Shown here one piece after another: positions 36,153-48,600 of a stretch of 64,000 nt of DNA. Below the pieces are notes generated by a model, which was not told the origin of the DNA, did not search any database, and saw only the letters and a program-made list of their open reading frames with translations. The DNA comes from Diplosphaera chodatii. Lineage: Eukaryota; Chlorophyta; Trebouxiophyceae; Prasiolales; Stichococcaceae. Within the stretch, counting starts at the first letter, position 1. Every line of letters starts with the position of its first letter. The stretch lies in contig JAALGY010000030.1 of NCBI GenBank assembly GCA_032358165.1, positions 1,736,001 to 1,800,000 on the forward strand, read 5' to 3'. The translations under genes and the position numbers were made by a program.

Positions 36153-36495
36153 GATTGAGGCGATTACATCCCATATACTCCACTGGTCACACAACAATCA
36201 ATGCTGGTGTCCAAGAACTGTGGAGCACCAGGGTTTAGCACAAAGGCCGACACCCTGGATGCACCCGAAGGCACACGGGGAAACAACTCAAAAACCATTA
36301 AGGCTCAAATGAGTGACCGCATTTGATTGAGGTGGTTACATCCCATATACTCCACCGGTCACACAACAAGTAAATGCTGGCAACCATGAACTGTGGAGCA
36401 CCAGTCTAGACTGCAGGCCAATCTGTCCTGGATGTGCCCGAACACACGAATGCGCCGAAACACACGGGGCAACAACTGAATGGACGTAAGCAATA
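36153..36495 (+). repeat. Dispersed repeat, two tandem copies
   Basis: Two units of about 172 bp, each starting gattgagg.ggttacatccc, atatactccac(t/c)ggtcacacaac and running to ...cacacggggaaacaactc. The first copy shares a 67-nt identical block (36177-36243) with 37848-37914. The second (36324-36495) is more diverged. Confidence 0.85.
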
Positions 36496-37584
36496 CGTCT
36501 GGCTGGTGGAAAAGCATGTGCCACGAAGGCAGACCAAAGCCCATGCGGGCTGCAAGATGTCCACACGGAGAGGGCTAAGTAGCAAGTGGGCAGCCCCCAT
36601 AGCGCATGATGCTGACCGCGAGCAATGTGCCTAATGAGGCGTCACAGCCAGCGCGCAGGTACTGCTGGCCAAGTGCAGGCAAGCTCAATCCAGTCCAAAC
36701 GCTGCAGTCTCAAGTTCGCACAATGCACCGCCCCACCGCCGCTGCTGACGCTGGCACATGCTGAAAAACCACCCCCCCAGAACTGCAGCTAGGCTTCGCC
36801 TACCACCCGGGGCTCCACCCGTTGCTGCTGAGACTGCTATGGACATCTGACTGGCCCCAGCGTCTGGGCTACTGCAGCCGCCTCGCGCCTGGGTGGGCAA
36901 CCCCGGCCGCTGCCGGCTGCGCCAGCGCGCTGACTCGTTCCGCCTAACGCCGCTGGGCTCGCGGTCCCTGCTCGTCCAGCCGGAGCTGGGCCTCGTCAAA
37001 CTGTCAGGGCAGGCCAGTAGTGCTGCAGGCGATTACTTCCGCTTGGCTGGCCCGCAGCGCCTGTTTTCGCGCAGCCGCCCCGCGGCTGCGCCCAGGACGC
37101 CGACTCGCTTCGCTGGAGGCTGACTGGTGCTGCATCCCAGCCGCGTCCGGCCCGAGCTTGGCCCCGCCGTCCTGAAACGGTTTCCGATCCCAACTGTGGT
37201 TGGGGGCAAACACGCTGCAGGGGTGTAGCGGCCGCTCCGCGGCCGCCAAGCTGTCGCCGTGGGCCTCTCAGCTGCTGATCTCAGCCGCCGAAGGGCTGGC
37301 AGGCCACGGGAAAGTGAGGGGGTCCGAGCAGTGCTGCCGCATCACCACCATACAACCCCGGGGTGGACCTCGCAGGACCCCGAGGAGGGGACTTCTCGAA
37401 GGCTGCAAGGCCGCCTTTCGGCCCTGCAGCCCCCACCCTGGCGGGCCGGCGCTGCGGCCGGCCGCGCGCGCGTGCAAAACGAGAAGTGAGTGACCGCACC
37501 GTCGTTTGTTTCCAGAACGGCAAGTACAGGATAAAATAGCAACTGTGATTTGGCGGGGCCACCTGCACACGGCAGGATAGCGTC

Positions 37585-37647
37585 GACATACGGATACCTG
37601 GCTACCTTAGCGGTCATTGGGTCGGAACGGGTTCGATTCAGGCCAAC
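37585..37647 (+). repeat. SINE-like piece with Pol III box-B-like motif
   Basis: Contains atacggatacctgg (37588-37601) followed 26 bases later by cgggttcgattc, a box-B-like sequence. The same pair with similar spacing recurs at 38073-38120. It does not fold as a complete tRNA. Confidence 0.4.
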
Positions 37648-37845
37648 AACAGTAATAATCAGCAATCAACTTGATACCCGGGGCACTGTCAAGCAAAGCA
37701 TGAACTTGATTTTGCACTTTTCAGCTGCACGGAAGCGCAGCAGTTGATGAGGCGATGTGGCATGCACAACAGGCAGTTGGAAACCTCCTGCAATCAACGT
37801 TCGGGTTGCCGGCTTCAGTCAGCTGTGTAAGGCCAGCAATGTACC

Positions 37846-37985
37846 GTACTCCACTGGTCACACAACAATCAATGCTGGTGTCCAAGAACTGTGGAGCACC
37901 AGGGTTTAGCACAATGGCCGCACCCTGGATGCACCCAAAGGCACACGGGGAAACAACTCAAAACCATCAAGGCTCAAATGAGGCC
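37846..37985 (+). repeat. Dispersed repeat, third copy
   Basis: 67 nt (37848-37914) are identical to 36177-36243. The similarity continues through caccctggatgcaccc and aaggcacacggggaaacaac to ggctcaaatgag near 37982. Confidence 0.88.
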
Positions 37986-38070
37986 AGCGGCGCCGTGTTT
38001 TATTTGAGAAACGGCACATTTACTTTATAGGTGTTTACGTTGCTTCTGGGTAGGTGGGCAGGATACAAAT

Positions 38071-38135
38071 GAATACGGATACCTGGGGTGAAACCTTGAG
38101 CATGCGGATTGGCGCGGGTTCGATCCGAGCACGTC
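38071..38135 (+). repeat. SINE-like piece, second copy
   Basis: Shares atacggatacctgg (38073-38086) with the 37.6 kb piece, and cgggttcgatcc 28 bases later. A tRNA T-arm cannot be paired fully, so a tRNA-derived element is more likely than a tRNA gene. Confidence 0.4.
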
Positions 38136-39119
38136 CCCAAACATGAAAGGGTGAATTTTCTGGCATATGACTCAACATTTTGTGCGGGGGCACATGACTC
38201 GATGTGCTTTGTGCCCACCTGACACCCAGTGGCTTGATGACACATTGGGCCTGGATTTCTCCAGTCCACCAGCTGGGAATCGGGATAGTCATCGCTTTAT
38301 TCACGCTGGCTGCCTCCTACTCGAGACGCTTTGCGTCGTTACTTTCAACTTTCAACCCGACATCGATACAGAGTTGGCCGGTTGATTCTAAGTAGTGGTT
38401 TCACCCACCCTTCTCAGTTTGAAACGGGTGGGTGTTTCAATGCTCCCAGCGACTCGCGCATGCCGCACATCAGAACCGGTGGATGCATAGTTCTTTGAAG
38501 GTGGTGCAGCATCTGCAGTGTGACAACAAGTGTACCAATTCTTGTGGTTGTGCAATGGCGCGCTTCCAGCCAACCGCCATGTGGTTGCCACTGCAACGAC
38601 AGGCATGTACGCTGTGCGCCAGCGGTGCAGATGTGAATATTTGGCACTGGTTCTGGCACAGTCCTGCAGCCAGTGGTGTTTCACGGCGTTTAAGAACCCA
38701 CTGTTACCCTTGGTGCTGCCTTCCGTTCGCGGCTTGATGTCTCCTGTGCTCTGTATATTGCACTACACACGCATGGCCAGGCGTTGGCATCCTGTTGCAG
38801 CACACGCGATGTTTGTTCAGCAGGCTACGTTTCAAGTGTCGAAATTGCTACACCTTTTGTCATACGCAGTGCTCGCCATGCTCGATTGGCTGGTTGAATG
38901 TTGTGACGGCTTTAACACTTTACAGCGAGCTTGCTTTATTTTCAGCAAGCGTGACTTGGTTTGACGTATACAATACATCATCCTATGAGGTTCAGAGTTT
39001 GTGAGGTGGGTGACATGGGAAAAGGAAGCAAGCAAAGCCTCATCCTTTCTGCATTGCACGTGTCACCGCTTTGTTCAGCTGTGTGCAAAGCCAACAACAC
39101 CAGTCCCTGACCCTCTGCA

Positions 39120-42100
39120 CTAGCTAGCAGCAGCTTCCGCACCCCCACCGCAGACTGTGGGTATGATTGGCGCCGCCAGGTGCCGATTGTGCAGCGCGAC
39201 GACTGCCGCCACGATCTGCACCTCGATGGGCGGCTGGCCCTCGTCTCGGGTCAGCTCCCTGACCCGCGGCTGCAGCAGCGGCAGCCCCGGCTCCTGTATA
39301 AGCAACACAGCAATGTGGACCAGAGTTATTTGTCAAGCTGCCTCAGATGTAGTACCCAGACCACCGTGACAAAGTCATTTGTCATCAGCACACATACAGT
39401 GGCCTCAGGCATGCTTAATCAGCAGGGCTCCATGCGACAGATTCGCACTATGGTTTTGCAGTGCGGGGCTTGCAAGTAAGCCCACCGAGTCATCTGCGCT
39501 GCCGCTCTTTGCTCGCGTCACGATGCGCGCCCACCAGGCCGTCACGCCCCGTGCCGCACCCGCCGCCTGCATCATTCAGGACGCTAAATTGTGACGGCAT
39601 GAAATTCGTCGTACACGAGCTAGAATTTAGCTCCTTTGCTTCACCTATTCTGCGCCCAAGCTGCTAGCAACAGCCAGTCCTGAGTAGCTTGGAAGCAACA
39701 CAACGACCCCAGTAACCAGCTGCAGATTTGGGGTCGGTAGCGACAGAACAAGACAGCAGGTTTGTAGGATGATCTCTGCACCTTTGCAGCTGCGCCGGCG
39801 CCCAGGTCCCGCAGGCTGCCGGCGCTGCCGACCCTGGACAGGCCGCCGGTCGACAGCCGCGGCCGCCACGTCGACGCCGGCCGGTCCCTCGCAGGCGAAC
39901 CATCTGCTGCTGGCTGTGGCGGCGGCGGCGGCTGCCGGTCGGCCACGGCGTTGGCTGCTCCGCCGCCGCTGCCGTCGCCGCTGTTGCTGCTGGTGTCGGA
40001 CCGCCGCACGTCGGCAGCCGCGTCAGGGGGCGGCGGCGTGATGAGCAGCACGCGGGTGGTGCGTGTTGGCAGCAGGTTGGCCACCACCGCGTGCATGCCG
40101 TACGCCTGGATGGCCCCAGCCGCCTGCGCGGAAGGGTGCGCAAAGGAGCATTAGTGCTGGCAATGTTGCCGGTACAGACTTCCCTGCTGTCTGTGGGCAG
40201 GTGGAGGAAGGGTGACCTGCCCTCAACTGCTGTCTGCAGCACCGGTCAGCGGCTTCCTGCGGAGCTCCGCACCTTGTCCACCAGCAGCTGCTCGTCGGTC
40301 TCCAGCTTGAAGGAGACCGCCAGCGCCGCCGGTGCCCATTCGCGGTGCAGAGTCCCCAGCATCTTGGGCACCTGCAGTGGTTTTGCTGTTGAGGTGCTGA
40401 CCAACTTCTGTGAGCAGGACCCTGCTTGCTTAGCAGCTGCTTCTCTTGTATTCCTGAGACTCTGCTGGTGGCGGCAGCTTGTTGGTACTGCCCACAGATG
40501 ACGCTGCAAATGTGATGCCGCCGCTGTGTGCTTATAGTACATCACCATGGTGATGACTCGCAACTCAAGCTGGCTTCAGACTGTCCGAGGGGCAGCACCT
40601 TGTGCAGGCGCAGGGTCAGGGTGTCGGCCCCGGACGACGACTGCATCTTGTGCTCTGCCTGCGCAGGTGTGCTTGGGTTTTCAGCTTCTGCACGCAATGT
40701 GACTCCATGTATCTAGGTAGCTGGGGCCCGACACCAAGCAGACTGAGGTATTGCATTCGTTTGTCAGCAGAGCAGTAGAGCTGCATAGTATTCACAATGA
40801 TCACAGCATGTACCATCTCGGACCAGGGGACGAAAAAGTCTGACACCGCTGCGGCGAGGTAGAACGCTGCGCGCCGCCCCATCGGCCGCAGCGCCTCCGC
40901 CACCAGCTGCAGGAACTGCGCAGCACGCATCCAGAGCTGCTGGCCCATTCCACCAGCATCTGCCTTGACAACGTCAACCGCCAGCACACGCTTGCCACAA
41001 GCAGCATGTGGAACTGCCCTGAGTAGGGACCCACCCTGAGGTACTCAAAGACCGTGACGAACGGCACGCGCAGCAGGCGGCCAGCAGTCTCCGGGCGAGT
41101 CGCGCTCTCCCTCTTGCTGGAGCTGCTGCCGGCTGCAGCAGAGTGAGAAAGCGTGACTCTAGTCAGCTGCACCAGATTGCTCCAGAAGGTTGTTCAGCCA
41201 GCCAAGCTTCAGACGTGAGGCGTGTGTATGACAGCAGCAACATGAGGATCACAGCTGGCATGCCGCAGGCAGGCATGAGCAGCTGGCACCACCCCAGGAC
41301 GCTCTTGTGCACCACTGAATCCACGCTGCTGAGCGAAGGCTCCAGCTGACGTCGCCACATGACCAGTATCGCTGAATAGGAGACAGCATGTTGTAGAACA
41401 CAGCACCTCTGCTGCCAGTGGCCGTGCTGCTGAACGCTCTGCTGAGGCTGTCCATGCGCGCCGCAGCTGCGGCGGCGGCGGCTGTCGGGCTCGTTGCAGC
41501 GCTGCCGTCAAGTGCGCCGCCGTCGCCGCTCATCGAGTGGCGCCCTGCGGACACACAGCACCATCTGCAGGATGATCGTGCACAGACAGCTGCCGACTTC
41601 AGGTTTGAGCCTGAGATAGTACGCTGCCTGCTGCTTGTGACCAGGGTTTGGCCCAATCAGCCGCGCACCTAGCCTGGCCAGCGAGGCGGCGCGCGCCTCG
41701 CTGCTGTCGGCTGCAAAGGGCTGGATGGAGCGGGCGCGGTGCAGGAATATGACATGGTACCCCGCCTGCAGGTAAGCAGGTGACAACCATCTGGAATGCT
41801 GTGCAGTCGCAGCAAGACTGCATCATGGCGCAAAGCATGCCTGGTGCAGGGTCTGCACAGTCGCGTGATGACCTGCAGATTCCCGAAAGCAGTGCAGCAG
41901 GGTCTCTGGGTGTTCAAATGGAAACGATGCCGCTGATGCAGGGTTTACCGCGAGGAACTGTTCGGCGGACAGCGCGCCGCGGGTGCCCTGGCTGAAGTTG
42001 TCCAGGAAACGCACGCAGCGGCGCTCCAGGGGTGCCGTCGTGCCGCCGCTGGTGACGACTACCACGCGCGGCCACCCCCGCTGCTGTTCTGTACTTTCCC

Positions 42101-42329
42101 TGCTGCTGTGGCCATCAGGCTCCCTGCGGGCTGCATGTGATGACGCCGGCGCTTCCGCAGCCGCTGCGCCTTGATCTGCTGGCAGCGCGGGTGCAGCTGA
42201 CTCACGGCCGGCATTATCGCTGCCGCTGTCGGGCAGCAGCAGCGGCGACAGGAAGCTGTGCAGCCGCTGTGGCAAGTCGCCCACGTCCACCGGCGCATCC
42301 AGCAGAGGAGCGGCCCCGCCTGCTGACAT
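39120..42329 (-). CDS. PPCS: Phosphopantothenate-cysteine ligase (PPCS, eukaryotic CoaB)
   Basis: Second step of coenzyme A synthesis from phosphopantothenate: joins it to cysteine to give phosphopantothenoylcysteine. Nine phase-consistent exons: 42329-41949, 41765-41669, 41544-41407, 41132-41035, 40936-40814, 40658-40599, 40371-40273, 40123-39782, 39293-39120; about 503 residues. Landmarks: [14 protein letters not shown] (~89-102) and [18 protein letters not shown] (~106-123), the nucleotide-binding N-terminus of the eukaryotic type; [43 protein letters not shown] (~263-279); [32 protein letters not shown] (~319-329); [18 protein letters not shown]. The order follows human PPCS. It is a stand-alone ligase, not fused to the decarboxylase as in bacteria. 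A Ser/Pro/Arg-rich insert of about 90 residues after VVANLLPTR is unusual. The start ATG chosen (42329) is the first in frame after a splice-like tttgcag; an upstream start is possible. Confidence 0.95.
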
Positions 42330-42842
42330 GTCAGCAGCTGATGTGGCGGCAGACCTCTGCAAACCGCCGTCAAGGGCAATAGGGGATCATGCACTACATT
42401 GTCGGCCGACTTGCTATACACAGTAGGACATGGCTGTGGGCAACGGGTCGCTGCTGCTTAACACTACATGCAGCGTCACAATGGCATGTAAATGCTGCAC
42501 CACGGCAACACCCTGCAGCCCATGAGCACAAATGTGCTCTAAGGACAAAGCATCCCAAGCGAACATTTCTTGTGCTGCTGTTTGCAAGCTGACTATGTTT
42601 ATATTGATCTGGATCGCTGCCCGACCCACTTACACACCAGCGACTAACGGACTGCTCCAGCTTGATTTGTGGTCTTAATCTAGAAGGACTGACATCACGA
42701 AATGATCGTGACATGCAAACCAAGTAGTGAACATACAGTGAGCTGGTTGCATGATGAGGCATTGGGATGCCAAGTCAGCATGCACTTCTTCAACCTCAAG
42801 CTCATCTGATGATTGCTGCTCAGTGCTTGCTTTACCACCTTC
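42330..42842. promoter_or_regulatory. Divergent region between PPCS and FkbM methyltransferase genes
   Basis: 513 bp between opposed start codons. Presumed to hold both promoters; no defined element recognised. Confidence 0.4.
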
Positions 42843-44431
42843 ATGCCTGTCCTGAGGCGAGGTCGAAAGGCTGTGCTGTGCCTCGCGGCATTGAGCGTCT
42901 TGTGTCTCGCATCCATCCTGCTGCGGGCGCCGCCGAACGGTGTGGGCAGGAGACAAGAGGAGAACATCAACTGGCAGCTGCTGGATCGCGTGCTGACGAC
43001 CGAGGCGCCCAAGGACCCGCGGTTCCGCAGCCAGCTGGGACAGGACCAGTGGGTGAGCCTTGCATGCATGCAGGATTGTGCATGCATGCATGCGCTGACA
43101 TATGCATGCATGCAGTAGATGTGTGCAGACGCACAAAGAAGGAGTGCACCTGGCCCTCAATGGCAATCAAGTCAGCTAGGTACGTTGGGAATGCGCAGGT
43201 GGCCAAGCTGCACCCGTCGCCGGGGTTCTACCTGGACATAGGCGCGAACTCCGCCACCGACCTCAGCAACACGCACGCGCTGGACGCGCTCGGCTGGCAG
43301 GGCGTCTGCGTGGTAGGTCCTGCTCCGCAGGCCTGCCGCAGTTGATCGTCCAGCCTGCCTCCTGCCCAGCACCTCCAACTGCGGAGACGTGCAAGCAGCC
43401 CCAGGGTGGGCATCCCGCATGACGCCCTGCTCAGGCCTGGCGTGCTGCTGCAGGACCCCTTCCCGGTGGGGTTCGGCGACGCAAACGCGAACCGCAGCTG
43501 CGCCGTGGTGGCGGCGGCGGTGGCGTCTGTCGGCGGCCGCAGCGTCGAGTTTGCGCGCCCCCGGAACCACCAGCTCGGCGGCATCCTGGGCAGCCTCGGC
43601 GTGCACCGGGACGAGGTGCTGTCGTCAAACGGTGCGCACAGTAGAAGTTTTGCTGTCTGGCGTGAACATAAATCGGCTGGGTAGGCGCTTGAAACTGCGT
43701 AAACTGCCGATCAGCAGGATGGTGTCCGGAGTTTGGCAAGCAGGCCGTCAGTGGAACGGCAGCTGACACCATGCAATGCCTATGTCTGCAGCCACGACCG
43801 TGGTCACGCTGACGACGCTCAGCATCGGGGAGCTGCTGGCGGGGTCGAGAGCACACGGCGGCGCGCCCGAGCTCAGCATCCCGCGCCACATCGACTACCT
43901 GAGCCTGGACGTGGAGGGCCAGGTGAGCATTTTATAAGGGTTTAGGGTTCGGGTTCAGCGGTGTGGTGCCTGCAGGAGGCGATGCGCTGTAGGCATGCCA
44001 CAGCGGCCGACCAGTGTAGGCTAGGCTCGATATGAGCAGTGGTTGCCACCTATACCCCGATCTGTCCACTGTGCATGCTCACCACATGCGTTCCCTGCAG
44101 CAGGCGATATGCTGCATGCATGCTGCAGCTCAAACAAGCGCACACAAGCAAGCAGACACCACCATGGTGGCGACTTCTGCTAGTGAACAGAAGGGCTGCG
44201 CATCTGACGTGAGATGCTTGCAACATGAAACAGGAAGCCGACATCCTTGAGGCATGGCCGTGGGGGCAGCACAGCATTGGCCTGATCACGGTTGAGCACA
44301 ACCATGAGACTGGCAAGCGGCAGCGCATCCATGAAGCGCTGCTGAGCCGCGGCATGACCCTGGCATACCAGGTAGATGTGGACGACTGGTTTTGGAATTC
44401 AACACTATATAGGGTGTCCAGTCAGGTTTAG
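42843..44431 (+). CDS. FkbM-family SAM-dependent methyltransferase with N-terminal signal anchor
   Basis: Five frame-consistent exons: 42843-43052, 43199-43312, 43454-43631, 43792-43922, 44234-44431; about 276 residues. The N-terminus MPVLRRGRKAVLCLAALSVL is basic then hydrophobic (~9-27), as in a type II Golgi/ER membrane protein. The catalytic domain shows SQLGQDQW (~63-70), the SAM-binding GFYLDIGAN (~79-87), LSNTHALDALGWQGVCVDP, then DYLSLDVEGQEADILEAWP (~202-220), and ends DVDDWFWN. This order (SQxxQD, GxxxDIGA, SNT..LE..GW.G, L.iD.EG.E) defines the FkbM group of O-methyltransferases, which methylate sugars and other small molecules. With the membrane anchor, methylation of glycans in the secretory pathway is plausible but not shown. 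Intron 1 holds clusters of GCATGCAT. I chose the ATG at 42843 because upstream in-frame sequence has only non-ATG starts. Confidence 0.88.
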
Positions 44432-45699
44432 GCCCGTCAGCAATTCTGAACACTAGGGGCTGACTGCGCACCAGGCAGATGCTGCTGCTTTAGGGGTGGA
44501 GGGTGAGATCTTACAGGCATGTCTGCACCGGAAGCTTACACCGAGATGCGCAGTCAATGCGACAGAGAAGGTGCACACATGCAAACACACAGATACTCAA
44601 CTAAGGAGGCAGTGCTGGTTCTGTCCCTACAATGACGCATCGTCAGCTGGACGTCCACGCCTGATGGCGCCTTCACAATTTTGAGTACCCTAAACACGCA
44701 AGGCTGGGCCACGCAGCACGTGCATGACACCCTGAAAGGGTCACACAGCAGCGGGCACACAGCAAACTCAAGGGGCGAGCCATGTCGCCGATCAACTAAA
44801 CAAGGCGGCTGCTATAAGATAGGTATCTGATACAGATGTGAGATGGGTCGCAGCTGTTTCAAGGGTCCTGACACCCCTGGCAGCGGGTGCCAGGCACCTC
44901 AAAACCACGCGTTTCCCGAGCAGCCTACATGAGCAAGGTTCCATCCCTTGCCTTTCCCAAGACGCACGCCACGACCGTTGACGGCTGGTTCCGCAGACCC
45001 ACGGGGCTGTGGCTGATAATCGCCTGGCGGTTGCGCCACAGCTGCGCCAGCACCCCACCAACCGCTGCACCAGATGCTGCGCCATTGTGTGCCCTGCTGC
45101 CGTCTGCCACTGCCGCTGCCACCATGTCACCACCATACAGATCCCAGCAGCCGTGCCGTTGCCAAGACCCCTGGCAGCCGTGCTGCAGCAGCCACGCCCA
45201 CTCAGGCGCTGTTCCCTCCCCTTCTGATGCCGCCCTGTAATTGCTACTGCGGCCATGTCATCAACCGGCCGCTTCTGCCATAGTTCGTTCCTGCCCTGCT
45301 GCTGCAATGCGCTACCACCCTACAATTTCTCTCTGCCTGCGACTTACAATGCTGCTGGCTCAAAGCTGGGTTTGGGTTTGAAGTTCTGTTCCCCTTCCCT
45401 GGTTTCCTTCCCTCGTACACACCCCGGCCAGGCCACCATCGTGCCTCGGCCGCTTCCTGCTTCCTGGGTTTCAATTCCTCTGGTGCGGCTGGCTGTTCGG
45501 TCCAGCGATCTTGTACTCCCCTCGTCGGAAGGGGCAATCTTGGCTCAAATGCCTCCCGGCTGTGGCGCCTCTGCTGTGCTGCAGCCATCCCTATGATCTT
45601 CTTCCATGTCGTGTTGGGTCCTGCTGCTGCTGCTGTTGCTGCTGCGACCGGCGGCTGCAGGCAGCGTCAACGCAGCTGCCGCTGGCGCAAGCATGCCGG
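44432..45699. other. Convergent intergenic region, no gene seen
   Basis: About 1.27 kb between the methyltransferase stop and the PPR gene stop. Open frames here lack splice-consistent structure or family motifs, and I support none of them. Confidence 0.5.
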
Positions 45700-48600
45700 T
45701 CAGTCGGACACGCCGAACTCAGCGAGCCGCCGCTGCAGCCGGGCGACATCCTCCGCGGTCAGCCCGCCGTCGCTGCTGTCGCTAATGGGTGGGCCGCCGC
45801 CGCCATCGGCACTGAGGCCGTTGCCCATGCCCAGGCAAGCGGCGGGTGGCGTGTTGGTGCTGTCGGCGCTGCCGCTCGCCCGGGCGAGGGCGGGGCCGTG
45901 CTCCTCGGGGGTCGATGACGCGGACGCTGCAGGCGCGGCACCTGCAGCCCCCGGGATCGCGGTCCTGCTGCTCCAGTGTGTTGGGGCCCCGGCGGCGTGG
46001 TCGAAACCGTTGGTTGCGGGCTGCGGCTGCGGCTGCTGCTGCAGGGTATCCTGCTGCGCTTTGCGCAGCACTGCTGTGATTGCTGCCAGCGGCCCGGAGT
46101 TGGGGTCCTGAACAGAAATGGTGCGGACAACCATTTTCTGTGGACAGCCGCAGTACAGGCTACCATGACACGGCGACACAGGCAGCTTGTAGCGGGTGCA
46201 TGAGCTGCAACCGTAGGTCCACACAGCGTTGGCGCACAACATGGAGGGCAGGCAGCAAAAGACTTTGCAGCAAGGGCCGCGAGGCCACTGCGTTGCAACA
46301 GGTTGGATGAAAAATTCCCAGACTCCTGGCAGCGCAACCCTCACCGCATGGCCCGTGAGGCTGGCGATGCAGAGCGGCCAAGGCGGGGCCAACCCGGCAG
46401 CATTCCGCCCCAGGGCAAGCGCCGCGGCCGCCACGTCGCTGCCCCGGAAGCGCAAAAGCCGCGCGTCCCCAGCCGCAGCCGTCAGCAGCGCCGCCGCGGG
46501 GCCAGACGCCCATGCTGCCGCCGCCGCATCCTGCAGTTCAGCATGCACGCAGGTTGGCTGGCTGCTTGAAAGCGACTGTAAGTTCGTACGAAGTGCACCT
46601 GTGCATCTTCCAATGATAAAATGGTGGATTGGTCCAGTGCACTATAGATGCAGCTCGATAGAGCAGTTTGGGGCAGCAGGCAGCAGAGCGGTGGCCTGGG
46701 AAGGGTGGTGCTGTGGAAAACCCTGGACCACACCTGGCTGTCGGCCCCCAGCCGCTCCAGCAGCAGCGCCAGGACTCTCAGGGCGGACACCGCGCCGCAG
46801 CCCGCCTCGCACCGCCGCAGCTGCTGCGCCAGCTGCTGCGCGGCCGCCGCCACGGCGCCCGCCTCGCCGCCCTGGGGCAGCGCCGCCGCCACCTGCTGCG
46901 CCGCCAGCTGCCGGCCCGCTGCAGACGTAAGAGTGGCGACAGTCACTGGCAGCAGAAAGGCTGCTCACTGTGCAGCTGGCTCACGAACACATGCACGACT
47001 CCATGATGAAACAAGTGCAGCTGCATGGTATCATGACTTGAATGATTCATGTCGCGAGCAGACGGATCATTTAACAGTTTGAGAGCATGTGCAGGTTCAA
47101 CTTGGTTTTGATTTGAATGCAAAGGCGCACCTTGGGGCGCGGCCAGCAGCAGCGCAGCCGCCGCCAGCGCCTCCCCATCGGAGGCAACCTCCAGAGACAC
47201 CGCCCGATCCGCCAGCTGCACCGAGCAAGGGCAGCTTTGATACCAACGTTTTCAATGACAAAATGGCAGCAGAAACTGGGCACACGCTGTAGTATTATCA
47301 GCTCATCATGCTACCATGAGGCCTGGTGCAGGTCGAAGGTACGCACTGGTGCGTGTGTCAAGGGTTTGCGAGTCCAGGCAGGACCAGGATGACCAGGCAT
47401 ATGCAAAGTCTCATTGTAAGCCCAAAAATGAAGCTCTCTGGCATGAGTAGGCCGACTTGGACGCAGCTGACCTGTGCAGCGTCGGCCGCCACTTCAGGCG
47501 GCAGCTGCACAGCAGCGCACACTGCTGCCAGCGCCGCCAGCCGGGCGCGCCGGGCGGCGCCTGCCGCCTCCGACGCAAAGGCCTCGGCCCTGATGCAGTC
47601 CCTGGACTCAAACTCCTGCAGCACAAAAGGTCCCGGCATCTGTTTGCCTGCGCTGCGGCTGAAGCATTGTGAAGTGGATGACGTGAGCTGTGTGTACGGT
47701 GAACAGCAACTGCAGACCAGAACAGAGCAAACTGCAAGCTCTGGCAGGTCTGCCACAGTGATGCAGGGAACGCAGCCAGATGTCCCTACAGCACATACAC
47801 CCTGCTTTTACCCACAACAGCCGCACAGCAATCTGATACTGGACGCCAGAAATCTAAACCCTGACTACCTGCACGGCCCGCAGCGCCCGGCGGCAGCGCG
47901 CGTCCCTGTCCGCGTCCGCCTCGGCCAGCGCCTCGTGGGGGCCGGCGGCGCCGTGCATCGCCGCCGCCAGCGCGACCGCCGGCGCGGCCGCGCGGCTGGC
48001 CTGCCAGCCCCTGACGGCCGCCGCCTGCGCCTCCAGCCGGATGCCCTGCGCACACGGGGTGGAGGTTTTAGGTCAGAGCCTTCCACCCCAGGTGGGACAT
48101 GCCCCTGCCTGCTGGTCAGCGGCTACAACAGCAGCATGCCGATCCTGCTTGTCAAACTCCGAAGACAAACTTCTGCATGAGCCACGTGTGAGCGTCCGAC
48201 AGCGCGCTGCTGCTGACCAGCTCAGCATGACTGCCATCAACAACCCTGGTTTTGGCATCCTGTAAAGCGCAGGGTGCCTTGATCGCACACCTGGGGCACC
48301 ATAGCCACGTCCACAGGGGCCTGCAGGCCACCCAGGAGCGCCCGCAGCTGCTCGGCGGCGTCCTCTGACGCTGCTGCAGGGCTGCTGGTTGTGGGACCCG
48401 CAGGGCTTGGGGCCTCGCGCTGCGCCAGCAGCAGCACGGTCGTGGACCCAGCGCCGTCGCCGCTGCTGCCGCTGTCCTGTGACGTGCGGCCGTCGGCTGA
48501 GGGGCGCCCCAGCGCCGGCAGCGACGCATCTGCAGTGGACAGCAGACGATGTTACTGAAGGGAGGCTCGCGCACTTGCGACAGAAAACGAAGCGGCAGCT

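Larger units (their letters stand above)
35230..39119. other. Gene-poor, repeat-bearing region
   Basis: About 3.9 kb without a gene I can support, apart from possible 5' exons of the MACPF gene near its left end. It carries three copies of a dispersed repeat (36153-36495, 37846-37985), two SINE-like pieces (37585-37647, 38071-38135) and a very GC-rich block at 36.7-37.5 kb with short imperfect direct repeats. Probably accumulated mobile-element debris. Confidence 0.55.

Noticed and set aside
35700..36154. Plus-strand open frames upstream of the repeat
   Set aside because: Plausible composition but no start context, splice support or family similarity.
36860..37500. Possible protein gene in the GC-rich block
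   Set aside because: Frames on both strands are open only through composition; no motif, no introns in phase.
38071..38135. tRNA gene
   Set aside because: The box-B-like sequence is present but the T stem has mismatches and no acceptor or anticodon stem can be paired.
44792..45307. Long minus-strand open frame of about 170 codons
   Set aside because: Arg/Trp/Cys-rich composition typical of an antisense shadow in GC-rich DNA; no splice logic, no family motif.
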